Part shown: one piece after another, positions 27,043 through 36,345 of the stretch
How the letters are laid out: each line of letters opens with the position of its first letter
Numbering within the stretch: the first letter of the stretch is position 1
Origin: Stieleria mannarensis
GTDB taxonomy: Bacteria; Planctomycetota; Planctomycetia; Pirellulales; Pirellulaceae
DNA: 64,000 nt
Direction: 5' to 3'
Assembly (NCBI RefSeq): GCF_014154935.1
Contig: NZ_JACEHH010000046.1
Location: 1 to 64,000, forward strand
The notes under the pieces: model-generated
The model's database searches: none
Told to the model about the DNA's origin: nothing
Seen by the model: the letters and a program-made list of their open reading frames with translations, nothing else
Made by a program: the position numbers and the translations under genes

Positions 27043-28181
27043 GGTGTCTGTTCCGTTGAATATGGTTTCAGGTGGACCGAAAATGTGGTCCCCTTGCCGA
27101 CTTCGCTTTCGACTTCCAGTCGACCGTGGTTTTTTTTGAGGATCGCAACCGAAATCGCCAACCCCAGCCCCATCCCGCGCGCTTTGGTCGAAAACAGTGG
27201 TTCAACCACCCGCGCCAGATCGTCCGGTTGGATCCCGACGCCGGTGTCGGACACGTGCACCACGACGTCGTCCGAATCGGCCTGTCCGGTCAACCGAATC
27301 ATTCCACCATCGGGCATCGCGTCGCGTGCATTGCGGAGCAGGTTGCGAAAGACAATGGAAACTTGATTGGGATCGATGCCGGCTTGCAAACCGGTCTCGG
27401 GCAGATCCAATTCGACTTGGATGTTTCGAGGCATCGAAATCGAGGAGACGATCTTTCGGAGCAATTCGTTGACATCGCAGGAGACCATCGCCGGTTCGGG
27501 CATTCGCGCGATATCCGAGAGCGCCGTGATCACATTGTCGATCAACGAGACCTGTCGATCAATCCTCTCCAGATGTTCAGCGACTTTTTCGGGCGACGGG
27601 TTTTGGACATTGCGCAGATAGTAGACCGAGGTGCGGACGGCATTGAGCGGATTGCGGATCTCGTGCGCGATGCCTCCGGAAACCTGGCCCAGGGTGGCCA
27701 GTCGTTCGGATTTCAGCAGGTCCGCCTGTGCCGTTCGCAGTTCGGACGTTCGCTCTTGGACGCGTTGTTCCAGTTGTTCATTCGCCTGGGCCAATTGGTT
27801 TTGAACGTGCTTCAGATCGGTGATGTCACGGACGATCCCGGCGAACAAGGTTTGATCGCCGAGGGTCATCTCGCTAACGGCCAAGTGCATCGGAAAGGTC
27901 GAACCGTCTTTGCGTTTGCCGACCACTTCGCGGCCGACGCCGATGATCTTTGCTTCGCCGGTCTTGAGGTAATTGCTCAGGTAGCCGTCATGTTGCTCCC
28001 GGAAGGGGCTGGGCATCAACATGTTGACATTTTTTCCTAACATCTCCTCTTTAGAAAATCCAAACAGCGTGCTGGTCGCCGGATTGACGGTTTGGATGGT
28101 CCCCCGGCTATCGATGACGATGATGGCATCGACCGCGGCTTCCAAAATCGCCAACAGCACGGCTTTGTCTTGACTATGCAT
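27039..28181 (-). CDS. FixL-like PAS sensor histidine kinase, putative haem oxygen sensor
   Basis: 380 residues, no TM segment. The PAS domain (about 8-122) has the FixL signature: QHDGY with H64, IIGVGR with R84 twenty residues later, then KRKDGSTFPMHLAV. In Bradyrhizobium FixL the haem ligand H200 and distal R220 have the same spacing. A coiled coil (about 122-165) leads to a HisKA H-box HEIRNPLN (H173) and a C-terminal HATPase with DTGVG and KARGMGLGLAI. It is coupled to the tandem receiver by overlap and lies 26 bases after the receiver-PAS-kinase gene. Haem binding is a prediction. Confidence 0.9.
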   Translation of the reverse strand: MHSQDKAVLLAILEAAVDAIIVIDSRGTIQTVNPATSTLFGFSKEEMLGKNVNMLMPSPFREQHDGYLSNYLKTGEAKIIGVGREVVGKRKDGSTFPMHLAVSEMTLGDQTLFAGIVRDITDLKHVQNQLAQANEQLEQRVQERTSELRTAQADLLKSERLATLGQVSGGIAHEIRNPLNAVRTSVYYLRNVQNPSPEKVAEHLERIDRQVSLIDNVITALSDIARMPEPAMVSCDVNELLRKIVSSISMPRNIQVELDLPETGLQAGIDPNQVSIVFRNLLRNARDAMPDGGMIRLTGQADSDDVVVHVSDTGVGIQPDDLARVVEPLFSTKARGMGLGLAISVAILKKNHGRLEVESEVGKGTTFSVHLKPYSTEQTP

Positions 28182-28207
28182 CCGACCTTCCTGGTTGATT
28201 CCTGCGG

Positions 28208-29665
28208 TTACGGATAAATCTCGACGTCGCAGGGTTTTTCACGCGGCAGCTGGATCTCAAAGACCGCACCGGTGGATGAGGTGCGGGCCGAGATGGCGCC
28301 GCGGTGTGCTTCAATAATCCGTTGACAGATCGACAGGCCCAATCCGGTGCCGCTTTGCTTGGTGGTGAAGAACGGTTCAAAAAGCTTCTCCAATTGCTCG
28401 GCGGACATTCCCGGCCCATTGTCCTGGACCGTCAACGAGATGTGTCCGTCCTGGCAGACACATTCCAATTCGATTCGGACCGGATCGTGGCAGGCGGCCA
28501 ACGCGTTTTCGAACAGGTTTCGAAACACCTGTTCCATCCGCAGCGTGTCGACTTCGACTTCGACGTCGCAGGCTTCGATTTCTTCGACCAGTTGGACGTC
28601 ACGGCTGGTATGGGACGCGGCGAGGTTGTCCCAGGCCCGCCGCCAGATTTCACACAATCGAATGCGTGTGGGACGCATCTGAATGGGGGCGGCGAACGAC
28701 CGCACCTCCTCCAGCAGGCACTTCAGGTCCTCGGTGGCGCGCTGGATGGCGTTGAGGTCATGGAGGGCATGTTGGTTGCCGGCGAGTTCCAAGCCCAACA
28801 TTTCTCCGGCCGCCTGAATCCGTTGCAGCGCGTTGCGACTTTCGTGCGCCAATGCGGTCATCGTTTGCCCGATCGCGGCGAGTCGTTCAGCCTGCAGGGC
28901 CCGCGTTTGGGCGGCGGTCAGGTCGCTGATGTCGACACCGACGGCCAAGACCGACGTCACGTCGCCCCGGTGGTCCTTGAGCGTCGTGTTGGACCATCGC
29001 ACGGGAAAGCGTCGGCCGTCTTTTCCGACGACCGCGTTGACCACGCCGCGGGTGCGGACATCGTGGGCGGTCCGAAAGAAGATTTCTTTGACCCGTTCCC
29101 GTTCCTCCGCGGCGATGCAGGCTTCGAACCAGTCCTTGCCACGCAGGTCCTCCGGAGTCCAACCGGTCAGCTGTTCCAAGTAGGGATTCAGTTGAATCAC
29201 GTTGCCGTCCAGGTCCAAGACCAGCACAATCGCCTCGGCCGTTTCGAGCACCAATTCGGCAAACGCATGCTCTTTGGCCAACTCGGCCTCCAGCCGCTTT
29301 TTGTCCGCGATCCGCCGCACCGTGCTGCGCAAGTCATCCGGGATGATGGGCTTGATCACATAGTCGGTCACTCCCATCCGGAACGCCGTGATCGTGCTCT
29401 GCATGTCGGCAAACCCGGTGATCACGATGATGTCGGAGTCCCGGACCGACTGGATCAATTCCGGCAATAAATCCTCAATCAGCCCGTCGGGCAACTTGCG
29501 GTCGGAAATGACAATTTGAAATCCCGCCCGGTCGGCTTCGACTTTGGCTTCGGCCAACGAACAGGCTCCGACCACGTGGTGTCCGTCCAGTTCCAGGATA
29601 TCGCAGAGGTTGGTGAGCGTATCAGCATCATCTTCGATAATTAGAATGCTGAGCGTTTCGTTCAT
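28208..29665 (-). CDS. Receiver-PAS-histidine kinase hybrid
   Basis: 485 residues. The receiver (about 5-120) has ED(D) 11-13, D55 in SDRKLPDG and K105 in IKPI. The PAS domain spans about 135-250 and a coiled coil leads to the unusual H-box HESRNALQR (H274). The HATPase domain has DNGPGM and [11 protein letters not shown]. The receiver at the N-terminus means the kinase could be controlled by another kinase, building a phosphorelay. ATG 29665 is chosen because it opens the receiver; the frame extends to 29830 into a dispersed repeat. The H-box is shared with the kinase at 30511-31614. Confidence 0.88.
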   Translation of the reverse strand: MNETLSILIIEDDADTLTNLCDILELDGHHVVGACSLAEAKVEADRAGFQIVISDRKLPDGLIEDLLPELIQSVRDSDIIVITGFADMQSTITAFRMGVTDYVIKPIIPDDLRSTVRRIADKKRLEAELAKEHAFAELVLETAEAIVLVLDLDGNVIQLNPYLEQLTGWTPEDLRGKDWFEACIAAEERERVKEIFFRTAHDVRTRGVVNAVVGKDGRRFPVRWSNTTLKDHRGDVTSVLAVGVDISDLTAAQTRALQAERLAAIGQTMTALAHESRNALQRIQAAGEMLGLELAGNQHALHDLNAIQRATEDLKCLLEEVRSFAAPIQMRPTRIRLCEIWRRAWDNLAASHTSRDVQLVEEIEACDVEVEVDTLRMEQVFRNLFENALAACHDPVRIELECVCQDGHISLTVQDNGPGMSAEQLEKLFEPFFTTKQSGTGLGLSICQRIIEAHRGAISARTSSTGAVFEIQLPREKPCDVEIYP

Positions 29666-29805
29666 GGGCGCCGGCGACGGAAAAGAAGCGACATCATCTG
29701 GATTCTTTTGACGCTGCATCGTACACCGAAGCGAGGCCCCATTTCCAGGGTGTGCCCGCAGCGACCGCTGCTCGGAACGTCGATTGAGCAAGTGATAAAT
29801 CTGTT

Positions 29806-29872
29806 GTAGTGGACGAGGCGACGAGTCCATTCGGATTGACCGCTGCGAGGACTCCTCGCGTCATCGACTACC
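29806..29872. repeat. Palindromic repeat, family C copy 1
   Basis: GTAGTGGACGAGGCGACGAG, TCCATTCGGATTG, then GCGAGGACTCCTCGCGTCAT and CGACTACC. The outer arms are imperfect inverses. Other copies: 31703-31766 (opposite orientation), 38637-38703, 43930-43995 and a half at 57472-57488. Confidence 0.85.
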
Positions 29873-29903
29873 GAAGACTGGAAGGTTCAAACGAACCGGA
29901 ATA

Positions 29904-30284
29904 CTAGTGATCCACCTCAATCTGGTTGCAAATCTGCATCCCGATCGCGACCGGCAACAGTGATTCTTGCGCCAGTTGCTTTTGGTAGAAACTGGAAACG
30001 CGACCACACAGAACGATCCGCCCGTCTTGGACCTCGACGTCAACCTGTCGCAGTTCGGCCGACCCGGATTGCGCCAGGATTTCGCGAAAGTAGGCGTCTT
30101 TGTGCGGGGCATCACTGTGCGGGGCATCACTGTGCTGGGCATCACCGGATTCCACGGCAGGGGTTGGCGTTGAATCGGCGATGCCGCCCGGCGCAGCAGC
30201 CTGGTCGTCTTCATCACCCCTGGCCAAGACCTCCGTTGCCGCCGTGATTGAATCCAGATTGCTGTTGGGAAGGGTCGACATCAC
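29904..30284 (-). CDS. BON-domain protein
   Basis: 126 residues. A disordered acidic N-terminal half contains three imperfect five-residue repeats (DAQHS/DAPHS/DAPHK) encoded by a 15-bp tandem repeat (30102-30146). The C-terminal BON domain (about 68-126) reads LRQVDVEVQDGRIVLCGRVSS. BON domains bind phospholipid or partner proteins. No signal peptide is seen, so it is probably cytoplasmic. It lies between kinases and may be an accessory of that signalling system (inference). Start could be either of the two adjacent ATGs at 30284 or 30281. Confidence 0.75.
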   Translation of the reverse strand: MMSTLPNSNLDSITAATEVLARGDEDDQAAAPGGIADSTPTPAVESGDAQHSDAPHSDAPHKDAYFREILAQSGSAELRQVDVEVQDGRIVLCGRVSSFYQKQLAQESLLPVAIGMQICNQIEVDH

Positions 30285-30510
30285 TCTTCACTCCTTCGGC
30301 ATGAGTTGGCCGATGACCGCATGCCGTTGAGAAACCACGATTCGCCATAAAAGTCAAAATCCACACTCTGCGAAACGCGTGCCTACTTGACAAATTCCCA
30401 ACTTTTCATCCGAACTTCACGCGCAGAAAATTTCAACTTTGCCGTCGTTCGGCACTCTGCGTGCTCGGTGGGGGTCTGTTCACGAGACCTCCAACGCGGC
30501 ATTTTCAATC

Positions 30511-31614
30511 ATGAATGCAATCGCAAAACTCTTTTCTGACTCGTCGCTCACGCGTCAAGTGATGGAATTTTCCCCAACGGCGGTCGTGGTGGCGAACGAT
30601 TCGGGCACCATTTTGTTTGCCAACGAGAACGTGCAAAACTGGTTCGGTTATGCGTGTTCTGAACTCACCGGATCGACGCTGGAAGGGCTGCTGCCGGAGA
30701 TCGCCGGCCGTGACGAACACGCACACTCGGCGCACCCTGTGTCACATGCCACGTCTTGCCAGCGACGGGGGGGGCGCCAGCGGGCGGTTTGCAAAGATGG
30801 ATCCGAAGTTGTTGTGGATGTCACTTTGGTCCCCGTGGAGGAACAATCCGAGCCGCTGCTATTGGCCAGTCTGTCCAAGTCGGAATCCGAAGCGATCGAT
30901 GGAGAGCGATTGGAGTCCGAACGGCTGGACGCGATCGCCAAGATGATCAGCGGGCTGGCGCATGAAAGCCGCAACGCGTTGCAGCGGGCCGTGGCCTGTC
31001 TGGACCTGCTGGAATTGGATTTTGCCGGCGAAGACCGCCAGCTGGAACTTTCAAGAAAAATCCGCCGATCGCTCTCCGACCTGCTGTCCAATTATGACGA
31101 AGTCCGACGGTTCGCCGAACCGATCGTGCTCAGCCGCACCCCAACCCACTTGGTCCCGCTGTGCCGAGACGTGTTTATCGATCTGCGAAAACACTACCAA
31201 GCGTGGACCAACCAAATCGAATTCATCGTTGACCAACCAGAGGACGACGTCGCGCTGGTCGACCGTGGAAAGCTGGACGAGGTTTTTTACTACATCTTGG
31301 ACAATGCGTTCGACCAACCGCAGGAACGGATCAAGGTCCGCATCGAGTTTAGACGGACCACGCTGGAGGGCCAACCGGCGGTGCGGATCTGCGTTCACAA
31401 CGATGGGCGACCGTTTTATCCCGAAGCGCTGCAGCGCGCGTTCGAACCGTTCTACACCACCAAACAGCACGGCACGGGGTTGGGCCTTTCGATCAGCCGC
31501 CGGCTGGTCGAGGCGCACCGAGGACGCATTCAGGTCCGCAATCCGGAAAGCGGAGGCGCGGCGATTGAAATCCTGTTGCCCGTGCGGCGCGGACCGGCCG
31601 ACCCCAGACGGTAA
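30511..31614 (+). CDS. PAS sensor histidine kinase with [10 protein letters not shown]-box
   Basis: 367 residues, soluble. The PAS domain (about 13-125) is followed by HisKA-like H-box HESRNALQR (H151) and a C-terminal HATPase with [21 protein letters not shown]. It shares the rare H-box with the receiver-PAS-kinase (28208-29665) across the BON gene, so the two are probably paralogues. A G8 tract lies inside the coding sequence at 30767-30774 and is a slippage-prone site. ATG 30511 is chosen over an upstream frame start at 30439. It is divergent from the BON gene. Confidence 0.85.
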   Translation: MNAIAKLFSDSSLTRQVMEFSPTAVVVANDSGTILFANENVQNWFGYACSELTGSTLEGLLPEIAGRDEHAHSAHPVSHATSCQRRGGRQRAVCKDGSEVVVDVTLVPVEEQSEPLLLASLSKSESEAIDGERLESERLDAIAKMISGLAHESRNALQRAVACLDLLELDFAGEDRQLELSRKIRRSLSDLLSNYDEVRRFAEPIVLSRTPTHLVPLCRDVFIDLRKHYQAWTNQIEFIVDQPEDDVALVDRGKLDEVFYYILDNAFDQPQERIKVRIEFRRTTLEGQPAVRICVHNDGRPFYPEALQRAFEPFYTTKQHGTGLGLSISRRLVEAHRGRIQVRNPESGGAAIEILLPVRRGPADPRR

Positions 31615-31702
31615 CGCGCGTCGGCATCTGCCCGTTGGAGGTGAGCGATGTGGAACGAAACCGTCTCCTTCCGCCTCGCCGCAACCGCCGGGGCAAACGG
31701 TC

Positions 31703-31766
31703 GTGGACCACACGAGGAGTCCTGGTGGTTTGCAATCTGAATGGGCTCGTCGCCTCGTCCACTACC
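31703..31766. repeat. Palindromic repeat, family C copy 2
   Basis: GTGGACCACACGAGGAGTCC ... GGGCTCGTCGCCTCGTCCAC and TACC: opposite orientation to 29806-29872. It sits between convergent genes (PAS kinase stop 31614, SHD1 protein stop 31791), so terminator function is plausible. Confidence 0.82.
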
Positions 31767-31790
31767 CGAATACCGCGCTGCGGCGGATTC

Positions 31791-34571
31791 CTAGTTCGCC
31801 TTGTCGACGAATCCGTTGATGGTGATTTCGGTCGTCCCGAGGCCGTGTTGGTAACGCGGGTACAGCAGTTCCTCCGGCAGCTCTAATTCGTCGAACAGGT
31901 CATAGGAGGCCCGAGATGATTTCTGCAATTCCGCGCCGAGTGATCCGCCTTCTTTGAATGACACAAACGATGGCACGCCGCCGTACTGTGTGCCCCAGGC
32001 GTATTGATCTTGGTATCGGATTTCCACTTTTTGGATCCAGGGCGTCACCGTGTGCTCTTCGGTCGCGCTGCCGCCGGCACGTCCGAACGACGTCAACTGG
32101 TACGTGCGTTTGACCGGATCGCCTGGACCGGCCGAACCAGACAGGATGACTTCCGAACCGGGGTCTTCGCGGAAACCTCGCATCGTTGCGGCGCGTCGAA
32201 GACCCTGGGCGATCCGCGCATCCCCGCTCGCTTCGATTCGGACGCCGACACCGGGTTTGAGCATCACCAACGAATCGGGGTCGACCTTCTTCATCAATTC
32301 GATCGCGTCGTCGTGGGGCACGGTTGCGACGCCGACCAGGGCATGAGATTGTCCGGAGACGTTGGTGGTTGCGGCGACCAGCATTTGGCGGCCCAGCATT
32401 TGTCTCTCGGCAATCGAGACGCCTTTGCCGACGTAATTCCAGACGACCAGTTTCAGCCCCGTGCTGTAGATTTGGCTGCCGGCGGAAATCCATCCGCCGG
32501 ACAACAACGTGATCGGCGTTGCCGGTCCGACAGCCAGCCCGCCTTGGCGAAGCGTCGTGGCAGCGCCGCCTTCCAATAGGTCCCAGATGGAAATCCCGCC
32601 GCCGCTGACCGTCAACAGGTGGCGGCCGTCTTGGCTGAACCCGACACCGCTGCCGTAGGTCCGCCCGCCGCCTTTGTAGGCCAATTGTTGTCCGCTTTCG
32701 AGTTCGAACAATCCGACGCCGCCGCTGTTGTCCATCACGGCAAAGTACTGCTCGCTGGGGTGCAGATAGAAACGGTTCTCGTGAACGCCCGAAATCGAAT
32801 AGACGATTTCTCGCGTCGCAAAATCGTACAGCGACACCGAGGCGTCGTTGCCCAACAGCAACCGGCTGCCGCCGATCAGTTTGGCCATGTATTTCGAACG
32901 CCCGCCAAAGGACCCTTTGGATTCCGGGATCTCCCAGCTCGCTTCTGCCCGCGCACTCGTTTCGCCCACACCGACGCGATAGGTGCAAAACCGAATCGGC
33001 TGGCCCCAATACCCGCCCACCTGGACACTCAATAGTCGAGACTGCTGGGGCGAATAGTCGACGATCCGCTCGTCATCCAAAAAAACCGGTCCGTCGATCG
33101 CCGATTTTGTTTTGGGGCTGGCCCAATAGAGCCGGGTCTGGCCGCCGTATCGACTGCTGTTCTTGGAGAACGCGCCGACGGCAACCCATTGTGATTCACC
33201 TCCGATCGGGATTGCCGCGGAAATCGAATCACTTTTGGAGATTGCAAACCCCGTTCCGCCGGTCCCGAAAACGGGACGCTCGATCGGCGATGCGGAAATC
33301 GTCACTTGATCCAGATCCGCTGCCGATGCGGCCAGTTGCAGCTGCCGGCGGGGCGGTTTGAAATCGAAGTTTCGCGGTCGCGGCGTGATGATCGGCGTTT
33401 CGGACAGCAACCGCCGCAGGTTCGGATTCAGTTTCGAAATCTCGACGCGGGTGTCCGTCCCGTCCTCCTTGCGGATCGTCACATGGGTTTCATCGCGGCT
33501 GATGAAACGAGCGATCACGGTGAAGCTGCCCGAGGCATCGGACCACTCGCGCCAGCGTCCTTCTCCGTTGGGAAAGCGAATGTCGGTCAGCTTGATGCGT
33601 TCGGTCAACTCGCGGCCATACCGTTTAAACTGCGCTTCAACTTCCCCGATCAAGACTTTGGTGACCACCGCGTCGTACCACTGGAACCAATACTTGACTT
33701 GGATTTGGTCTCCGACGCGAACGGGGTTGGCCCCGTCCATTTTGTTTTCTTCGCCCGTGACGGGCGTCTTGGCCAACAGGCTGCGCAGGTTTGGTGCCAG
33801 CAGTTCAATGGGAATGGTGACGTCCGAACCGTCCTCCTTGCGGATCGTGACTTTGTCTTGCGTCCGCGAGATGTAACGTGCGACGACCTTGAACTTCTCC
33901 GACGCGTCGGTCCACAGCCGCCAGTGTCCCTCACCGTCGGGGAATCGGATCTCCTTGAGCGGAAAGGTGCCTTCGCGTTTGAACGAACCATAGTCGTAGG
34001 CGACTTCGACTTGGCCCGGCAGGACACGGTTGATCACGCCGGGGTACCATTTCGAAAAATATTGGACCTCGATTTGGTCTCCGACGCGCACCGGATTGGC
34101 GCCGTCGATCATGTTCTCGTTGCCGGTCACGGGGACCTTCAACACTTGTTTCCGCAGATCCGACGCAAGTTTGTCGATCGGGATCTCCAATTCCGACCCA
34201 TCGGCCTTGCGGATTTTGACCTGGGATTCGGTGCGAGAAAGATAGCGGGCTTGGACACTGAACTTTCCCGAGCTGTCTCTCCAAACCAGCCAGGCTCCTT
34301 CGCCGTTGGGAAAACGCGTGTCGTCCAACGAAAACTCCCCGGTCGTCTTCCGTCCGCTGCGCTCGTACTCGGCCGTCACCGTGCCGGTAGCGTAGGACAG
34401 CACGGTGGCCGGATACCAAGTCCGTAGCCAACGCACCTCGACCTGATCCCCCTGGCGGACCGGCGCGATCGTCTCGGCCGGGCGTTGGGCGAAGAGGGCG
34501 GCGGGCGACAATGCCAGAAGAAGCACACAGAACGTTGCTCGCGGAGCAACCGTGGAACACATCGGTTTCAT
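31791..34571 (-). CDS. Secreted protein with three SHD1-like repeats and a beta-propeller-like region
   Basis: 926 residues. A signal peptide (FCVLLLALSPAALFAQ, 14-29) is followed by three tandem units of about 115-120 residues (about 36-150, 160-270, 282-395). Each has a Tudor-like start (RVGDQIEVQYFSKWYPGVI), an RFPNGEGxW signature, and an SHD1-like end (SSGKFSVQARYLSR...KADGSELEIPIDKL). The C-terminal half has beta-propeller-like strands (VGFSQDGRHLLTVSGGGISIWDL). SHD1 (SLA1 homology domain 1) is a peptide-binding domain first known from yeast and expanded in planctomycetes. No enzyme motif seen. Confidence 0.82.
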   Translation of the reverse strand: MKPMCSTVAPRATFCVLLLALSPAALFAQRPAETIAPVRQGDQVEVRWLRTWYPATVLSYATGTVTAEYERSGRKTTGEFSLDDTRFPNGEGAWLVWRDSSGKFSVQARYLSRTESQVKIRKADGSELEIPIDKLASDLRKQVLKVPVTGNENMIDGANPVRVGDQIEVQYFSKWYPGVINRVLPGQVEVAYDYGSFKREGTFPLKEIRFPDGEGHWRLWTDASEKFKVVARYISRTQDKVTIRKEDGSDVTIPIELLAPNLRSLLAKTPVTGEENKMDGANPVRVGDQIQVKYWFQWYDAVVTKVLIGEVEAQFKRYGRELTERIKLTDIRFPNGEGRWREWSDASGSFTVIARFISRDETHVTIRKEDGTDTRVEISKLNPNLRRLLSETPIITPRPRNFDFKPPRRQLQLAASAADLDQVTISASPIERPVFGTGGTGFAISKSDSISAAIPIGGESQWVAVGAFSKNSSRYGGQTRLYWASPKTKSAIDGPVFLDDERIVDYSPQQSRLLSVQVGGYWGQPIRFCTYRVGVGETSARAEASWEIPESKGSFGGRSKYMAKLIGGSRLLLGNDASVSLYDFATREIVYSISGVHENRFYLHPSEQYFAVMDNSGGVGLFELESGQQLAYKGGGRTYGSGVGFSQDGRHLLTVSGGGISIWDLLEGGAATTLRQGGLAVGPATPITLLSGGWISAGSQIYSTGLKLVVWNYVGKGVSIAERQMLGRQMLVAATTNVSGQSHALVGVATVPHDDAIELMKKVDPDSLVMLKPGVGVRIEASGDARIAQGLRRAATMRGFREDPGSEVILSGSAGPGDPVKRTYQLTSFGRAGGSATEEHTVTPWIQKVEIRYQDQYAWGTQYGGVPSFVSFKEGGSLGAELQKSSRASYDLFDELELPEELLYPRYQHGLGTTEITINGFVDKAN

Positions 34572-34880
34572 CGAATTCAGCGGGCGGCCGGAGAGACGAG
34601 ATCAGGGGAGAACTGCTTAAAGATACTCCACCCTGGACACGTGTACCATTGACAACGATCGGGCAAGCCTTCATGGACGGCGGGAGGATCATAGCGGGAG
34701 TCACCAGCGGCCTGTTGATTGAATGAGCCGTAAGTGCTCGCCCAATGCCACCGACTCGATGAGCCGACGGCGCTAGCCGGGGGCCCTGGATTGCCCTTCG
34801 AGCGTTTGTAGGGCTCGAGGCTAGCGGCTGCGGCCCAGTTTGTGATCCAAATTTAGAATTGAATCGACGTCGGCCGCACC
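34572..34880. other. Intergenic region with a GC-rich inverted repeat
   Basis: 309 bases between the dGTPase stop and the start of the SHD1 gene, both on the minus strand. GAGCCGACGGCGCTAGCC (34760-34777) is an imperfect inverse of GGCTAGCGGCTGCGGCCC (34820-34837). It could terminate the dGTPase transcript or be another planctomycete palindrome. No coding frame is supported. Confidence 0.5.
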
Positions 34881-36035
34881 TCACCAGTCTGCCAGTGGTC
34901 CGGTGCTGCCGTCGGTGGCGTACTTGTACTGAGTGTTACAAAACGCGTCGGTCATGCCGGCCAAGTACTCGCCGACGACGGTTTCGATCGGGTGGGAATC
35001 AAGCCGGCGGCGGAATCGCAACGGCAGCCGTGAGGGATCGTGTCGCAACACCTCGAACATGTCCTGCACTCGATGGTAGGCCGCGCGGCGGACGGGGATC
35101 AGCCGGGGGTGGCGATACACGGCTTCAAACAAAAACGATTCCAACTCGGCCCGTTCGCGAGACAGTTGGTCGCTGTGTCCGAGTCTTAGTCCGGCGTCTC
35201 GGATGTCCGAAACCGATTGGCCTTGAAACTCGATCATCCGCTCGGTCGCTTCGCTTAGAAAGTCGGTGACTTGAAGATCGATCAGTTCGTGGACCAGCAG
35301 TTGACGTTCCTCGCGAAACCGTTCGGTGCCGTGCTTTTCGTGGACCATGTCCATCGCGCGTCGCACGATCGACAATTCCAACAACTCCTGCATCGACAAC
35401 AACCCCATCTGCAAGGCGTCGTCGACATCATGTGCGTCATAGGCCATCGAATCGGCCGCGTCGACGATCTGGACTTCCAACAACGGGCTGCGGCCGACCG
35501 CAGCTTCCGCCTTGTGGGCGCGGACGTCTTGCCCATCCAGAATTTCCAGCGACAGGTTCAGCCCTGGGAACTTGGCGTAACGCTGCTCGAGTTGTTCGAC
35601 GATGACCAGGGCGAACCCGTTGTGGGAGAACCCGCCGACCGGCTGCATGCATTCACTGAGCGCGTCTTCGCCACAGTGCCCAAACGGCGGGTGGCCGATG
35701 TCGTGAACCAGGGCCAGGGCCTCGGTCAAATCTTCATTCAGCCGCAACACACGCGAGATCGTGCGGGCGACCGAGGCGACTTCGAAGGTGTGTGTCAGCC
35801 GCGTCCGGTGGTAGACGCCCATGTCGCCGGTGAAGACCTGCATCTTTCCCGACAGGCGGCGAAACGCGCTGCTGTGCAGGATCCGATCCCGGTCGCGGGC
35901 GAAGGGACCGCGGTAGGCGTGATCGGATTCAGCGTACCGTCGCCCCCGACTGTCACGGCTGCGCATCGCGAAGCTGGCGAGCAACAGGTGCTCGCGGTCA
36001 TCATATCGCCGTGTGTCCAGCATCGAAGTGATCAA
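34881..36035 (-). CDS. dgt: dNTP triphosphohydrolase (dGTPase family)
   Basis: 384 residues. HD-domain enzyme removing triphosphate from dNTPs, mainly dGTP. The N-terminal FARDRDRILHSSAFRRLSGKMQVF and TRLTHTFEVASVA precede the HD motif ALVHDIGHPPFGHCGE. H-HD-D residues are visible. The length fits the short dNTPase class (about 380-450). It acts in cytoplasmic nucleotide-pool control. Divergent from the zinc-ribbon/STN gene, and the shared upstream region carries a 14/15-bp tandem repeat array. Confidence 0.9.
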   Translation of the reverse strand: MITSMLDTRRYDDREHLLLASFAMRSRDSRGRRYAESDHAYRGPFARDRDRILHSSAFRRLSGKMQVFTGDMGVYHRTRLTHTFEVASVARTISRVLRLNEDLTEALALVHDIGHPPFGHCGEDALSECMQPVGGFSHNGFALVIVEQLEQRYAKFPGLNLSLEILDGQDVRAHKAEAAVGRSPLLEVQIVDAADSMAYDAHDVDDALQMGLLSMQELLELSIVRRAMDMVHEKHGTERFREERQLLVHELIDLQVTDFLSEATERMIEFQGQSVSDIRDAGLRLGHSDQLSRERAELESFLFEAVYRHPRLIPVRRAAYHRVQDMFEVLRHDPSRLPLRFRRRLDSHPIETVVGEYLAGMTDAFCNTQYKYATDGSTGPLADW

Positions 36036-36345
36036 GAAATTCCGGTCCTGTGGAAGTCGTCTTGCGTCTGGTTTTCCAGGAGGTTAACGGAGTGTAGGTC
36101 ATCGTTAGCGCTAACAATCCTAGTGTTCCGGACCGATCAAGCCCACACCAATCGGTCCACACCAACGGGCCCACACCAATCGGGCCCACACCAACGGGCC
36201 CACACCAACGGGCCCACACCAATCGGGCCCACACCAATCGGGCCCACACCAACGGGCCCGGGCGGCAATTCCGCAATGAATCCAATCCGCATGGTAACAT
36301 AGAGGGTCTAAAATCGAATCCCACCGTCCCCCAGGGGCCTGCCGC
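36036..36345. repeat. 14/15-bp tandem repeat array in a divergent promoter region
   Basis: From about 36130 to 36260, about eight units alternate between CACACCAATCGGGCC (15 bp) and CACACCAACGGGCC (14 bp), so no single reading frame is kept and the array is non-coding. It occupies the region between the divergent dGTPase and zinc-ribbon/STN genes, close to where both promoters should lie. Copy number may vary between strains. Confidence 0.85.

Noticed and set aside
29904..30284. BON protein as an outer-membrane OsmY homologue
   Set aside because: No signal peptide and only one BON domain.
35271..36302. Long frame opposite dgt ending in PTPIG-type repeats
   Set aside because: It is antisense to dgt and its tail is the non-coding 14/15-bp array.
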